Below are positions 7,864 through 17,129 of a stretch of 64,000 nt of DNA, piece by piece. Below the pieces are notes generated by a model that was not told the origin of the DNA, ran no database searches, and saw only the letters and a list, made by a program, of their open reading frames with translations. The first letter of the stretch is position 1; each line of letters begins with the position of its first letter. Position numbers and translations under genes: made by a program. The stretch lies in contig CAVUHK010000005.1 of assembly GCA_963741315.1 (NCBI GenBank), forward strand, positions 186,001 to 250,000, written 5' to 3'. The stretch is from PALSA-1003 sp963741315. GTDB taxonomy: Bacteria; Pseudomonadota; Gammaproteobacteria; Burkholderiales; Casimicrobiaceae.

Positions 7864-8991
7864 ATGAACACAGTGCTCAAGTGGGTTGCGGTAGCTGCGT
7901 TGGCGCTGCTGGCGAACGTTGCGCCAGCCGCAGCGGCGAACACCAGCGATGGCGCCGCCGATGCTGCAGGGGGGTCCGACGCATCGTCACTCATCCAGTT
8001 TTATCCGACGCCGCTGGCGACGTCGCCCGTCGGGGCGACAGAAGACAAGGCCGTGTGGCTGGCCAAGGTCCAGGGGTTGATCGACGACGCACCTCCCTTG
8101 CTGCAGCAGAGCATGCTGGCGTCGAAGACCCAGAAGCAGTTCGCGGCAAACCTCGCATTGCTCGAGCAGATGCAGCAAGGAACGTTGCAGAAGGGCGTGA
8201 CCGCGGCGAAAAGCGTCGCCAAGAGCAGCAAGCTGAGCGCAAAAGACAGCGACGGCAAGGTCGGCCCGAATCTAGGTAGCGGTCCTGCCGACACCGTCTA
8301 CACGACGTTGGAGCCGTGCCGCATCATGGATTCGCGCAATGCATCAGGCTCAAGCGGCGTGCAAGGGCCGTTGGTCGGCAACACTCTCTATCACATTCCC
8401 GGTGTCATCGGCGCGACTCTGAATTGGGGCTCATTTGGCGGCAACGCGACCTCGGACTGCGGGCTGAACAGCAACGTCGGAGGCAACATCTGGGCGGTCG
8501 CCATCGTGATCACGATCCTCAATCCGAACTTCGACGCCTTTCTCGGCGTCGGCGACAATAATAGCCTGGCGACCACACTGTCGAGCGTGGCGTTGAACTA
8601 CACGCACGGTCAGGGGCTCTCGACGCTGTATATCGTTCCGCAAACGGTGTCCGGCAACATCATCTACTTCGCGATGCCTGCGGGCTTGTCGGCCAATATC
8701 ATCTTTGACGTCGTCGGATATTTCGCAGTATCTCAGGCTACTGCCCTCGAATGCGTTGATGTGTCGAGTGCCTCGGTGCCGATTGCAGCCAATGGTGGCA
8801 ATACCGCCTTTTCCCCGACGTGCGCTGCAGGTTACCAGTTGACCTCAGGCAGCTGCATCGCCGACGACCATAAGGTCAACATCGTTACCGCCGCGTCGAA
8901 CAATCTCTTTTATTGTGTCTACGATAACTTCAACAGCTTTGCATCGAACATACGCGCCGTAGGCCGGTGCTGCCGCGTGCCGGGTCGATGA
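7864..8991 (+). CDS. Exported tandem-family protein, copy 6
   Basis: A 375-residue exported protein. The ATG at 7864 is preferred over in-frame upstream starts because AAAGGA lies seven bases away and a signal peptide follows directly (to PAAA). The blocks FYPTPLATSPVGATEDKAVW, LLQQSMLASKT, KSVAKSSKLSAKDSDGKVG, EPCRIMDSRNASGSSG, ITILNPNFDAFLGVGD, ALNYTHGQGLSTLYIVPQ and FDVVGYFAVSQATALEC are all present. The tail (SGSCIADDHKVNIVT, YDNFNS, GRCCRVPGR) is shared only with copy 7. The Cys count in core and tail suggests disulfides in the periplasm or outside the cell. Confidence 0.9.
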   Translation: MNTVLKWVAVAALALLANVAPAAAANTSDGAADAAGGSDASSLIQFYPTPLATSPVGATEDKAVWLAKVQGLIDDAPPLLQQSMLASKTQKQFAANLALLEQMQQGTLQKGVTAAKSVAKSSKLSAKDSDGKVGPNLGSGPADTVYTTLEPCRIMDSRNASGSSGVQGPLVGNTLYHIPGVIGATLNWGSFGGNATSDCGLNSNVGGNIWAVAIVITILNPNFDAFLGVGDNNSLATTLSSVALNYTHGQGLSTLYIVPQTVSGNIIYFAMPAGLSANIIFDVVGYFAVSQATALECVDVSSASVPIAANGGNTAFSPTCAAGYQLTSGSCIADDHKVNIVTAASNNLFYCVYDNFNSFASNIRAVGRCCRVPGR

Positions 8992-9030
8992 CACGAATAG
9001 TTTCACGGGAACCATGCAAGGGGGAAAGCA

Positions 9031-10158
9031 ATGACCAAACTGGCTCATATGCTCGCGCTAGCAGCGCTAGCTCTGGCTGCGAACGTTTCACTGGCTGCGA
9101 CCGCGAATACCGACAATAGCCGCGATGATTCGGCAGGCGTCGCAGATGCGAAGGCTCTGCAGCAGTTCTATCCCACGCCACTTGCCACCTCCCCGGTTGG
9201 TGCAACCGAGGACAAGGCCGTGTGGCTGGCCAAGGTCCAGGGCCTGATCGCCGCCGCGCCGCCGTTGCTGCGACAGAGCATGCTGGCGTCGACGACCCGA
9301 CAGGATTTCGCGGCCAATCTCACGCTGTTGCAGCAACTGCAGAAAGGCACGCTCGACGAGGGCATCGTTGCCGCGAAGAGCGTAGCCAAAGGCGGCAAGC
9401 TGACCGCGAAAGATAGCGACGTCAAAGTCGGCCCGAATCTCGGTTCCGGACCTGCCGACACGGTCTACACGACGCTGGAGCCGTGCCGGATCATGGATTC
9501 ACGAAATGCGACCGTCGGTAGCGGAGTGCATGGACCGCTGGCAGGTAACCAGCTCTACCAGCTGCCCGGATTCATAGGAGCTGGCTCGAACTGGGGCAAC
9601 TACGGCGGCAATGCGACCTCGGACTGCGGGCTCAACAGCACGGCCGGAGCCAACATCTGGGCAGTCGCCCTCGTGATCACGATTCTCAATCCGAATTTCG
9701 ACGCCTTCCTCGGCGTCGGGGACAAGAATACGCTGGCGGCCACGCTGTCCACCGTGGCATTGAATTACACGCACGGTCAGGGACTGTCGACCCTGTACAT
9801 CGTGCCGCAAACCGTTCCTGGCAACATCTTCTACTTCGCGATGCCCGCGGGGTTGTCGGCCAACATCATCTTCGACGTTGTAGGATATTTCGCAGTGTCT
9901 CAGGCGACTGCGCTCGACTGCGTTGATGTATCGAGTGGCTCGGTGCCGATTGCACCAAGTGGCAGCAATACTGCCATTACGCCAGCGTGCGCCGCAGGAT
10001 ACCAGATGACTTCAGGCAGCTGCATCGCCGACAACTTCCGGGTCAATGTTGTTACCTCCCAGCTAGCGGATACCCAGTTCTGTGCCTACGACAACTTCAA
10101 CAGCATTGCGTCGGCCATACGCGCCCAAGGCCGGTGCTGCCGCGTACCCGGCCGATGA
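9031..10158 (+). CDS. Exported tandem-family protein, copy 7
   Basis: A 375-residue exported protein starting 39 bases after copy 6. A GGGGGA site precedes the ATG, and the leader just upstream resembles that of copies 5 and 8. The signal peptide runs from MTKLAHMLALAALALAANVS to the LAA cleavage region. The core motifs are those of the family. The tail (SGSCIADNFRVNVVTS, CAYDNFNSIASAIR, GRCCRVPGR) closely matches copy 6, so these two are probably the product of a recent duplication, or share a tail by gene conversion. Function unknown. Confidence 0.9.
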   Translation: MTKLAHMLALAALALAANVSLAATANTDNSRDDSAGVADAKALQQFYPTPLATSPVGATEDKAVWLAKVQGLIAAAPPLLRQSMLASTTRQDFAANLTLLQQLQKGTLDEGIVAAKSVAKGGKLTAKDSDVKVGPNLGSGPADTVYTTLEPCRIMDSRNATVGSGVHGPLAGNQLYQLPGFIGAGSNWGNYGGNATSDCGLNSTAGANIWAVALVITILNPNFDAFLGVGDKNTLAATLSTVALNYTHGQGLSTLYIVPQTVPGNIFYFAMPAGLSANIIFDVVGYFAVSQATALDCVDVSSGSVPIAPSGSNTAITPACAAGYQMTSGSCIADNFRVNVVTSQLADTQFCAYDNFNSIASAIRAQGRCCRVPGR

Positions 10159-10200
10159 TATGAATACGGTCCATCGGAATCAAGCGGGGGGGAGAAAGTA

Positions 10201-11355
10201 ATGACAAAACTCGATCATGTGCTTGCCCTAGCCGCACTCGTTCTGGCTGCGAACGTTGCACTGGCTGCGGCCACGAATACCGGCGATAGCCACGACGATC
10301 CAGTAGGCGCCCCGGATGCGGCACTTCTCATGCAGTTCTACCCCACGCCACTGGCCACGTCCCCGGTCGGCGCGACCGAAGACAAGGCGGTCTGGCTCGC
10401 CAAACTGCAGGGGTTGATCGAAGACGCGCCCCCCCTGCTGCAGCAAAGCATCCTGGCGTCAAAGACCAGGAAGCAGTTCGCGGCAAATCTGTCACTGTTG
10501 CAGCAACTGCAGAAAAATACGCTCGATGAAGGCATCGTCGCCGCGAAAAGCCTGGCCAAAAGCGGCAAGCTGAGCGCGAAAGACAACGATAGCAGGGTCG
10601 GCCCGAACCTCGGTGGCGGCCCCGCCGACACCGTCTACACGACGCTGGAGCCGTGCCGCATCATGGATTCGCGCAATGCGACAGTCGCCAGTGGCGTCCA
10701 TGGACCGCTGACCGGCAACCAGTTGTATCACCTGCCCGGGTTTGTCGGCGCGGGTTCCAACTGGGGACAATACGGCGGGAATGCTACGTCCGATTGCGGA
10801 CTGAACGATACGGCCGGGCCAAACATCTGGGCGATTGCCCTCGTCATCACGATACTCAATCCGAACTTCGACGCTTTTCTCGGCGTGGGCGACACAAGCA
10901 CGCTGGCCGCGACGCTGTCGACCGTGGCGCTCAACTACACGCACGGCCAGGGCCTTTCGACTCAGTACATCGTTCCGCAAACGGTGTCCGGTAACACCAT
11001 TTACTTCGCGATGCCTGCGCAGCTCTCCGCCAACATCATCTTCGACGTTGTAGGATATTTCGCAGTGTCTCAGGCTACCGCCCTTGACTGTGTGAATCTC
11101 TTTGCAGACGGCGTTGGAAATGCGAATTTTCCAGGTAATGCGGATTTCAATGTGAGTTTTCCGATTTGTTCCACTGGTTATTCGCGAGTCGGCGTAGGTT
11201 GCTGGGGCAACTACCCTGGATCTTACTATTGGCTGGCTGATGTTGCGCCCGTCACGAGTGGCGAATGCTTTTGGCACAATACCAACGCTGGAGGCACGCT
11301 TGACCGATCGAAATTCAGAGCCGAAGCAATCTGTTGCCGGGTTCCCGGCAGATAG
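10201..11355 (+). CDS. Exported tandem-family protein, copy 8 (last of array)
   Basis: A 384-residue exported protein, the last of the array, preceded by a GGGGGGAGAA site. It has the signal peptide (MTKLDHVLALAALVLAANVA), FYPTPLATSPVGATEDKAVW, EPCRIMDSRNATVASG, ITILNPNFDAFLGVGD and FDVVGYFAVSQATALDC. The tail is the long type (WGNYPGSYYWLADVAPVTS, NTNAGGTLDRSKFRAE, ICCRVPGR), shared with the decayed copy 5. About 60 bases downstream of its stop are also similar to the sequence after copy 5, so the duplication unit included the spacer. Confidence 0.9.
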   Translation: MTKLDHVLALAALVLAANVALAAATNTGDSHDDPVGAPDAALLMQFYPTPLATSPVGATEDKAVWLAKLQGLIEDAPPLLQQSILASKTRKQFAANLSLLQQLQKNTLDEGIVAAKSLAKSGKLSAKDNDSRVGPNLGGGPADTVYTTLEPCRIMDSRNATVASGVHGPLTGNQLYHLPGFVGAGSNWGQYGGNATSDCGLNDTAGPNIWAIALVITILNPNFDAFLGVGDTSTLAATLSTVALNYTHGQGLSTQYIVPQTVSGNTIYFAMPAQLSANIIFDVVGYFAVSQATALDCVNLFADGVGNANFPGNADFNVSFPICSTGYSRVGVGCWGNYPGSYYWLADVAPVTSGECFWHNTNAGGTLDRSKFRAEAICCRVPGR

Positions 11356-11467
11356 CGGAGTGTTCCATGCGAGAGCAATACCTAGCCGTGCCGGCGACTG
11401 GCCGTTGCAGCTCTTGCGCCCCAGCAACTCATGACAATGCCAACGCCGCCGACGGAGACTGTGGAGC

Positions 11468-11734
11468 GTGACTCCAGAACAAAGCGAAGCACTCGCGCGT
11501 GCGTCCGTAGCATTGACGCGGCGAATCGCGGAACTCCAGAAGGCGATCGAGGATCACCAGCCTGTGCCGAAGTTGGAAGAACGACTCGGCCAGACTCGTT
11601 CGCTGCACCAAGCGGTTTCCGATGTTCTCGGCAAGGCCGTGGACGTCGATCCAAAGGCCCGGCTCGCGTGCAATAAACTCGGTGAGCTGCTCGATGGTCT
11701 TGAGCGCGTGATGAACGCCGACGGCCCGCAGTAG
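11468..11734 (+). CDS. Hypothetical small helical protein
   Basis: An 88-residue protein starting at GTG, with a GGAG about ten bases upstream. The sequence (MTPEQSEALARASVALTRRI, then AELQKAIEDHQPVPKLEERL) is rich in Ala, Leu, Glu and Arg and should be mostly alpha-helical, perhaps a coiled coil or a helical hairpin. No membrane helix or catalytic motif is seen. It lies downstream of the array but need not belong to it. I do not recognise the family. A reverse-strand frame covers the same bases, but its composition is less protein-like. Confidence 0.5.
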   Translation: MTPEQSEALARASVALTRRIAELQKAIEDHQPVPKLEERLGQTRSLHQAVSDVLGKAVDVDPKARLACNKLGELLDGLERVMNADGPQ

Positions 11735-12046
11735 CTGGGCCCGGCAGATGATTCGAGGGATTTGCGCCTGGGCATCCAGTCGGCGGCCCGGGTTGTTGCA
11801 GACGAATCATCGGCGCCGTCACTCCCAGTTCATAGCGTCTACGCCATTGGCGACGACGACTGAGCGTAGGCAGACGGCTGATCGATAAGCGCGACGATCA
11901 GGTACGTCCACACTGGCACGGCGCTTGCTGTTTCTGTCGCGTGACGCCTCTGACGCTAAACCAGACCGATTGCCCATGCACGTAGCGTCAGTATCTAACG
12001 CGCCGCGACAGCATTGTTGCCTTCCACCCTCGAGGGAGTTCAACCC
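11735..12046. other. Intergenic region without an identifiable gene
   Basis: These 312 bases hold no gene, tRNA or clear terminator that I can support. A GAGGGAG ribosome site at its end belongs to the small gene at 12047. Confidence 0.4.
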
Positions 12047-12238
12047 ATGAATCCTGAAACTATCGAAGCAGTATCTCTTGCCAGCGAGCCTGCCGACACT
12101 GGCTCCGAAGCCTCCTTAACGCCGACCGGATCCGAGGTTGCATTCGGCGTTTGGACGCGTGACATCCAGGAATTGTGCCGCGCGCTTGATGCGCAGCAGC
12201 GCGCTCACTTCCGACGCACTCCCGCCGAGCAAGAATAA
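12047..12238 (+). CDS. Hypothetical small acidic protein
   Basis: A 63-residue protein with a strong ribosome site (GAGGGAG) nine bases before the ATG. The first half is acidic and rich in Ser and Thr; the second half (FGVWTRDIQELCRALDAQQR) looks helical. No signal peptide or membrane segment. It runs towards the tRNA-Glu gene on the other strand. Family not recognised; coding status rests on the ribosome site and frame. Confidence 0.45.
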   Translation: MNPETIEAVSLASEPADTGSEASLTPTGSEVAFGVWTRDIQELCRALDAQQRAHFRRTPAEQE

Positions 12239-12300
12239 CGCCACGTTACGGGTTCGGGCACGACGAGCCGCCCGGCCACGCATTTGACTGTTTGATTTAT

Positions 12301-12376
12301 TGGCGTCCCCAGCGAGATTCGAACTCGCGTTACCGCCGTGAAAGGGCGGTGTCCTAGGCCTCTAGACGATGGGGAC
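12301..12376 (-). tRNA. tRNA-Glu (UUC)
   Basis: A 76-base cloverleaf on the minus strand with encoded CCA. The acceptor stem GUCCCCA pairs with UGGGGAC, the anticodon loop is CUUUCAC (anticodon UUC), and the T-arm has GUUCGAAUC. It lies 22 bases downstream of tRNA-Ala, so the two are probably one transcript. Confidence 0.95.
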
Positions 12377-12398
12377 GAGGCGATGCCGGGAAGGGTGG

Positions 12399-12474
<76 letters not shown>

Positions 12475-12608
12475 ACAGCAACCTGTAATTATAGCGGCTG
12501 GCGGATGCCGCTGGCAAACCGACTCGGTTTCCCGCCATACGGAGGGCCACGTCGATCTGCCGCGGGCCTTTTCCGCTATCATCGGCTGCCCTTTGCGCCA
12601 CGCTGCCG

Positions 12609-13376
12609 ATGCCACTTCCCTCGCCCACCGCACCCTATCCCGCGCAACTTGCCGGGCGCGTCGTGCTTGTCACCGGCAGCAGCGGTGGACTCGGCCGCGC
12701 CATCGCGCTGGCTTGCGCGGCGCGCGGCGCCACCGTGGTGCTGCACGGCCGCGTCGTGCGCAAGCTCGAAGCGCTCTACGACGAAGTGCTTGCCGCGGGC
12801 CACCCCGAGCCGACAATTCTGCCGCTCGACCTGGCAACCGCCACCGCAGAGGATTTCGCCAATGTCTCCAGCGCACTCCAATCGCAGCATGGGCGCATCG
12901 ACGCGATCGTGCACACCGCCGTGCAGCTTGGTTCGCTGGGCCCGATCGAGCACCAGTCCTTCGACGCCTGGCTCTCCACGTTGCGGGTCGACCTGCTCGC
13001 GCCGTTCGGCCTGACGCGCGGACTGCTGCCGTTGCTGCGCGCAGCGCCGGACGCAAGCATCGTGTTCACCCTGGACACGCGCGGTCAGGCGCCCAAGGCG
13101 TACTGGGGTGCGTACGCAGTGGCCAAAGCCGGGTTGTCCGCGCTGCTCGCCATTCTTGCCGACGAGTGGGAACACGTTGCGCAATTGCGCGTCAACGGCG
13201 TCGTTCCCGGACCGATGCACTCGCCGCTGCGCCTGCAGACGCATCCGGGCGACGACAATGCGCGCCTGCCGCTGCCGGAGGCCTTTGTGCCGCTGTACTT
13301 GTATCTGCTCGACGGCCAGCCCAAGGCCGACAGTGGCAACGTCATCGACGCGCAGGAGTGGCTGAAGCGGCAGTGA
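12609..13376 (+). CDS. YciK-like short-chain dehydrogenase/reductase
   Basis: A 255-residue Rossmann-fold protein. The cofactor motif TGSSGGLG is at residues 22-29 and the active-site YxxxK is Tyr169/Lys173 (AYAVAK). Overall it follows the YciK group of SDRs (MPLYLWLM-like end, here VPLYLYLLDGQ). The catalytic serine expected about 13 residues before the tyrosine is not there: the stretch is TLDTRGQ where YciK has TSSSVGRQ, so Thr or Asp would have to stand in, or activity is reduced. Substrate unknown. The 3' end overlaps the convergent YgfX-like gene by 35 bases. Confidence 0.82.
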   Translation: MPLPSPTAPYPAQLAGRVVLVTGSSGGLGRAIALACAARGATVVLHGRVVRKLEALYDEVLAAGHPEPTILPLDLATATAEDFANVSSALQSQHGRIDAIVHTAVQLGSLGPIEHQSFDAWLSTLRVDLLAPFGLTRGLLPLLRAAPDASIVFTLDTRGQAPKAYWGAYAVAKAGLSALLAILADEWEHVAQLRVNGVVPGPMHSPLRLQTHPGDDNARLPLPEAFVPLYLYLLDGQPKADSGNVIDAQEWLKRQ

Positions 13377-13789
13377 CCACGGTTGCCCCCGCCGTCACGG
13401 TGGCGCCGGGTTGACTCGCCGGGACACGGCCCAGGCGCAACTGCACGCGCAGCCGGCGGAATACCTCGGCCGGCAACATATCGGGCAGGATGGCGATCGT
13501 GCGCGGCCAGCGCGCGGGCGGAACGCGCACCACCAGCGTAGTCAGCAATGCGGCGACGAACGAATCGTCCTGCACCACACCCTCGAACCGGCGACCACTG
13601 ACGTCGACAAGAGTCACGGTCAGGTCCGGACGCAGGATGAGGGCAACGATCGCACCGGGAGCGCTGCGCAGCGCCCACGCTCGCACTAGCAGCACTGCCG
13701 TAGGCGCCGAGCGCAATCACCGCCGCCCCCCGCAGCCACTGACTGCCCGGCAGCCACGCCACCAGCGCGGCAGTCGCCACGATCGCCAC
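13342..13789 (-). pseudogene. YgfX/CptA-like membrane protein, frameshifted
   Basis: Two overlapping frames together make one protein. The upstream frame (from about 13789) encodes a membrane hairpin (AALVAWLPGSQWLRGAAVIA); the downstream frame, ending at 13342, encodes LILRPDLTVTLVDVSGRR and LPDMLPAEVFRRLRVQLRL. The latter matches the C-terminal pattern of the YgfX/CptA family (LLPDSL..D.FRRLRVWLR), small inner-membrane proteins reported to affect cell division or partner with SdhE. Joining them needs one extra base near 13690. The upstream frame continues past 13789 without a good ATG, so the start is uncertain. Sequence error or decay. Confidence 0.5.
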
Positions 13790-13916
13790 GAAAATCAGTG
13801 CCGCGGCAAGGCGCGACCTCCCGAGTTCGATGGACAGCGAACGTGGCGGGCTTCATCGCCCGATTGGTCCACGAGCGGCCGGCCGCGTCAATCAGCCGGA
13901 TGGATGATGCGTGGCG

Positions 13917-16302
13917 TCAGCCGGATTTCTTCTTCGCCAGCGCGAGCCAGGTCTCCAGCACGGTGTCGGGATTGAGCGAGATGCTCTCGATCTGCTGCTC
14001 GACCAGCCACTGCGCCAGCTCGGGGTGATCCGACGGCCCCTGGCCGCAGATGCCGGCGTACTTGCCGGCCTTGCGGCACGCGGCGATCGCCAGCGAAAGC
14101 ATCGCCTTGACCGCGTCGTCGCGCTCGTCGAAGGTCGGTGCGATCGCACCCCCGGCGTCGCGATCGACTGCGAGGGTCAGTTGCGTCATGTCGTTCGAAC
14201 CGATCGAAAAGCCGTCGAAGTGCTCAAGGAAACGATCGGCGAGAATCGCGTTGGACGGAATTTCGCACATCATGATCACGCGCAACCCGTTGTCACCGCG
14301 CGCCAGCCCGTTCTTCGCCAGCAATTCGATGACCTGTTTCGCCTCGGTCAGCGTGCGCACGAACGGCACCATGATCTCGACGTTGGTGAAGTGCATGTCG
14401 TCGCGCACCCGTTTGAGCGCACGGCATTCGAGCTCGAAACAGTCGTAGAACTCATCCGAAATGTAGCGCGATGCGCCGCGGAAGCCGAGCATCGGGTTCT
14501 CTTCGTGCGGCTCGAAAGCTTTGCCGCCGATCAGGTTGGAGTATTCGTTGGACTTGAAGTCGGACAGCCGCACGATCACTTTCTTGGGCCAGAAGGCCGC
14601 GGCGATGGTGGCCACGCCCTCGGTGATCTTGGCGATGTAGAACTCGGTGGGATTGTCGTAGCCGCCCGATGCGACCGGAGATCTCGCTCTTGAGTTCTGC
14701 GGGCAACGTCGCGTAGTTGATCAGCGCCTTGGGATGCACGCCCACGTTGCGGTTGATGATGAACTCCAGGCGCGCCAGCCCGACGCCGTCGTTGGGCAGC
14801 CGCTGGAACTCGAAGGCGAGCTCGGGGTTGCCGACGTTCATCATGATCTTGGTCGGCGCCGGCGGCATTTTTGCGAGTGCCACGTCGACGATGTCGATGG
14901 CCAGCAGACCTTCGTAGACGTGACCGGTGTCGCCCTCGGCGCACGATACCGTGACGGTCTGGTTGTCATGGAGTACTGCGGTCGCGTCGCCACAGCCCAC
15001 CACCGCGGGGATGCCCAGCTCGCGGGCGATGATCGCGGCATGGCAGGTGCGTCCCCCGCGATTGGTGACGATGGCGGCGGCTCGCTTCATCACCGGTTCC
15101 CAGTCCGGATCGGTCATGTCGGTGACCAGCACGTCGCCGGCCTCGACGCGATCCATCTCCTTCGCCGAGCGGACAATGCGTACGGCGCCCTGCCCGATCT
15201 TCTGGCCGATCGCGCGACCGCTCGCCAGCACGGCAGAGCGCGCGTCGAGGCGGTAGCGGCGCAACTGGTCGCCGCCCTGCTCGCGCGACTTAACCGTTTC
15301 AGGCCGTGCCTGCAGGATGTAGATCTTTCCGTCGATGCCGTCGCGCCCCCACTCGATGTCCATGGGGCGGCCATAGTGGCGCTCGATGATCAGGGCGTAG
15401 CGCGCGAGCTCCTCGGCTTCGCTGTCGGAGATCGAGAAGCGGCTGCGGTCGGTCGGCGCAACGTCGACGGTAGCTACGGAATGTCCGGCGCTCGCGGCGT
15501 CGGTGAAGACCATCCGGATAGCCTTTTCGCCAACGCTCTTGCGCAGGATCGCGGGAAACCCCGCGTCGAGGTTGCGCTTGTAGACGTAGAACTCATCGGG
15601 GTTCACCGCCCCCTGGACGACCGTTTCACCCAGTCCGTAGGCCGAAGTGATGAACACGACCTGGTCGAATCCCGACTCGGTGTCGAGCGTGAACATGACC
15701 CCCGCCGCGCCTTTGTCGCTGCGGACCATGCGCTGCACAGCAACCGCCAGCGCAACGTCAGCGTGCGCGAAGTTCTGGTGCACCCGGTAGGCGATTGCAC
15801 GGTCGTTATAGAGGGAAGCAAATACCTCTCTAATCGCTTGAAGTACGTTCTCCAAGCCATTGATATTAAGAAATGTTTCTTGTTGACCTGCGAAGGATGC
15901 GTCAGGCAGGTCTTCGGCGGTCGCGGATGAACGCACTGCGACAGACATCTCCGGAGTCGTCGCGCACAGGCGCGCATAGGCGGCGCTGATATCCCGGACC
16001 AAAGAGGTTGGCAAGGGCGCCGCGGCAATCCAGCCGCGGATGCTGGCGCCGGCTTTGGCCAGAGCGGTGACGTCGCTCACGTCGAGATTCGCAAGCACAT
16101 CCGCGATGCGCTGGGGTAGCGCGTTGGCCTCGAGGAACTCGCGAAACGCAAAGGCCGTGGTCGCGAATCCGCCCGGCACTCTGACGCCTTGCGCGGCCAA
16201 CTGGCCGATCATCTCGCCCAGCGATGCGTTCTTGCCGCCGACCTCCGCGAGGTCGCGCATGCCCACATGCTCGAGTTCAATGACCCGCCGTGCTTCGCTC
16301 AT
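13917..16302 (-). pseudogene. ppsA: Phosphoenolpyruvate synthase, one-base frameshift
   Basis: PpsA converts pyruvate, ATP and water to phosphoenolpyruvate, AMP and phosphate. The N-terminal part (16302 down to about 14672) has the nucleotide-binding domain (EVGGKNASLGEMI, RSSATAEDLPDASFAGQQE, NPDEFYVYKR) and the swivelling His domain (GGRTCHAAIIARELGIPAVV, with the phospho-histidine). The C-terminal part (to 13917) has the PEP-binding barrel: VATIAAAFWPKKVIVRLSDF, SNDMTQLTLAVDRD and the catalytic cysteine in AGICGQGPSD. The two are in different frames; deleting one base in the GCATCGGGCGGCTAC context near 14672 joins ...SGRIG to GYDNPTEFYIAKI. The corrected length, about 795 residues, is normal for the family. 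Probably a sequence error, but a real mutation cannot be excluded. Confidence 0.85.
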
Positions 16303-16449
16303 GCCGCCGTCTCCGCCGTTTGCGCGCGACCGTTGACACCGGCGCGCGACCGGCGGGATTCTAGCCTGCGGACTTGCCCTCGGGGAATTTTTTGTTGCGC
16401 CGCAAGATCGGCGCGGCGCCCGTACCGAATGGCACGGGCGGGACCTGCG

Positions 16450-16842
16450 TCAGTTGGGACCGGTCACGTCGTCGAGCAGGTCACCGTTGGAGCCGCCGTG
16501 CTGCTGCATGAACGCCGCTTCGTCGGCCAGCATCGCCGGTTCGCCTTCGGGGCGCCGGTGCTTGCTGCGCACTGCACGTCGCAGGCTCCGGTAGAGATCG
16601 GGATGCGATTCCTTGAGGTAGCTGATGATTTCGAAGTCGACGCGCTTTACCTGCGAAAGGTCGATCTGCTCGACGTGCACCAGGCGCAGCAGTTCGCGCA
16701 CAGGCTTCGGCATCTCGCGGCCGCTCTCATAGCGCGATCCGCCGCTTTGGGTAACGCCGATCTGCGTCCAGAACTGCTCCTGGTTCAGGCCGAGACGACG
16801 ACGGATTTCACGCGGATTGAGCACTCGATCGAAAAGTTTCAC
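16450..16842 (-). CDS. XRE-type helix-turn-helix regulator
   Basis: A 130-residue protein. The helix-turn-helix lies near the N-terminus (NPREIRRRLGLNQEQFWTQI, then GVTQSGGSRYESGREMPKPV), followed by a conserved helical segment, ELLRLVHVEQIDLSQVKRVD, and YLKESHPDLYRSLRRAV. The tail after about residue 105 is polar. The start is taken as GTG at 16842 because family members commonly begin MKLFDRVLNP; the frame stays open to a TTG at 16908. The gene reads towards ppsA, 147 bases upstream of it, and is divergent from the RNase AM gene. Target genes unknown. Confidence 0.8.
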   Translation of the reverse strand: MKLFDRVLNPREIRRRLGLNQEQFWTQIGVTQSGGSRYESGREMPKPVRELLRLVHVEQIDLSQVKRVDFEIISYLKESHPDLYRSLRRAVRSKHRRPEGEPAMLADEAAFMQQHGGSNGDLLDDVTGPN

Positions 16843-17129
16843 GGGTTGATCGTCTTCTTGATCTAACGAAAAAATCGAACGCGCGACCCGCTTTCGGCAG
16901 CGCCCCAAAAGACATTGGCATAATTGTTGATCAAAGCGACGATTCGCGCAAGTCTAACCCGTGGCCGGCGGCCATTTTCCGCCGAAAGGCAGCCGCGAGC
17001 CCCTGAGCGGAAGGCGGCGAAGCTGCGGTGCAGCGAATGCGCCGCAAGACCCGGGCAAGGCTGCGGATCTTGCTAAAATGTGCCCGACACTTCCTGAAAA
17101 CGACCTACGGCTGCTGCACTGCGCTCGCG
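16843..17129. other. Divergent intergenic region
   Basis: These 287 bases separate the minus-strand XRE regulator from the plus-strand RNase AM gene. Promoters for both should lie here. I see no independent gene. The regulator's possible longer N-terminus would use 16843-16908. Confidence 0.35.

Noticed and set aside
1..11355. The repeated genes as a CRISPR array or an integron
   Set aside because: The units are whole genes of about 1.1 kb with signal peptides; there are no short regular repeats, attC sites or integrase.
11382..11822. A 146-codon minus-strand frame opposite the small helical protein
   Set aside because: Low-complexity Arg/Pro/Ser composition and no start signal; the plus-strand frame is more protein-like.
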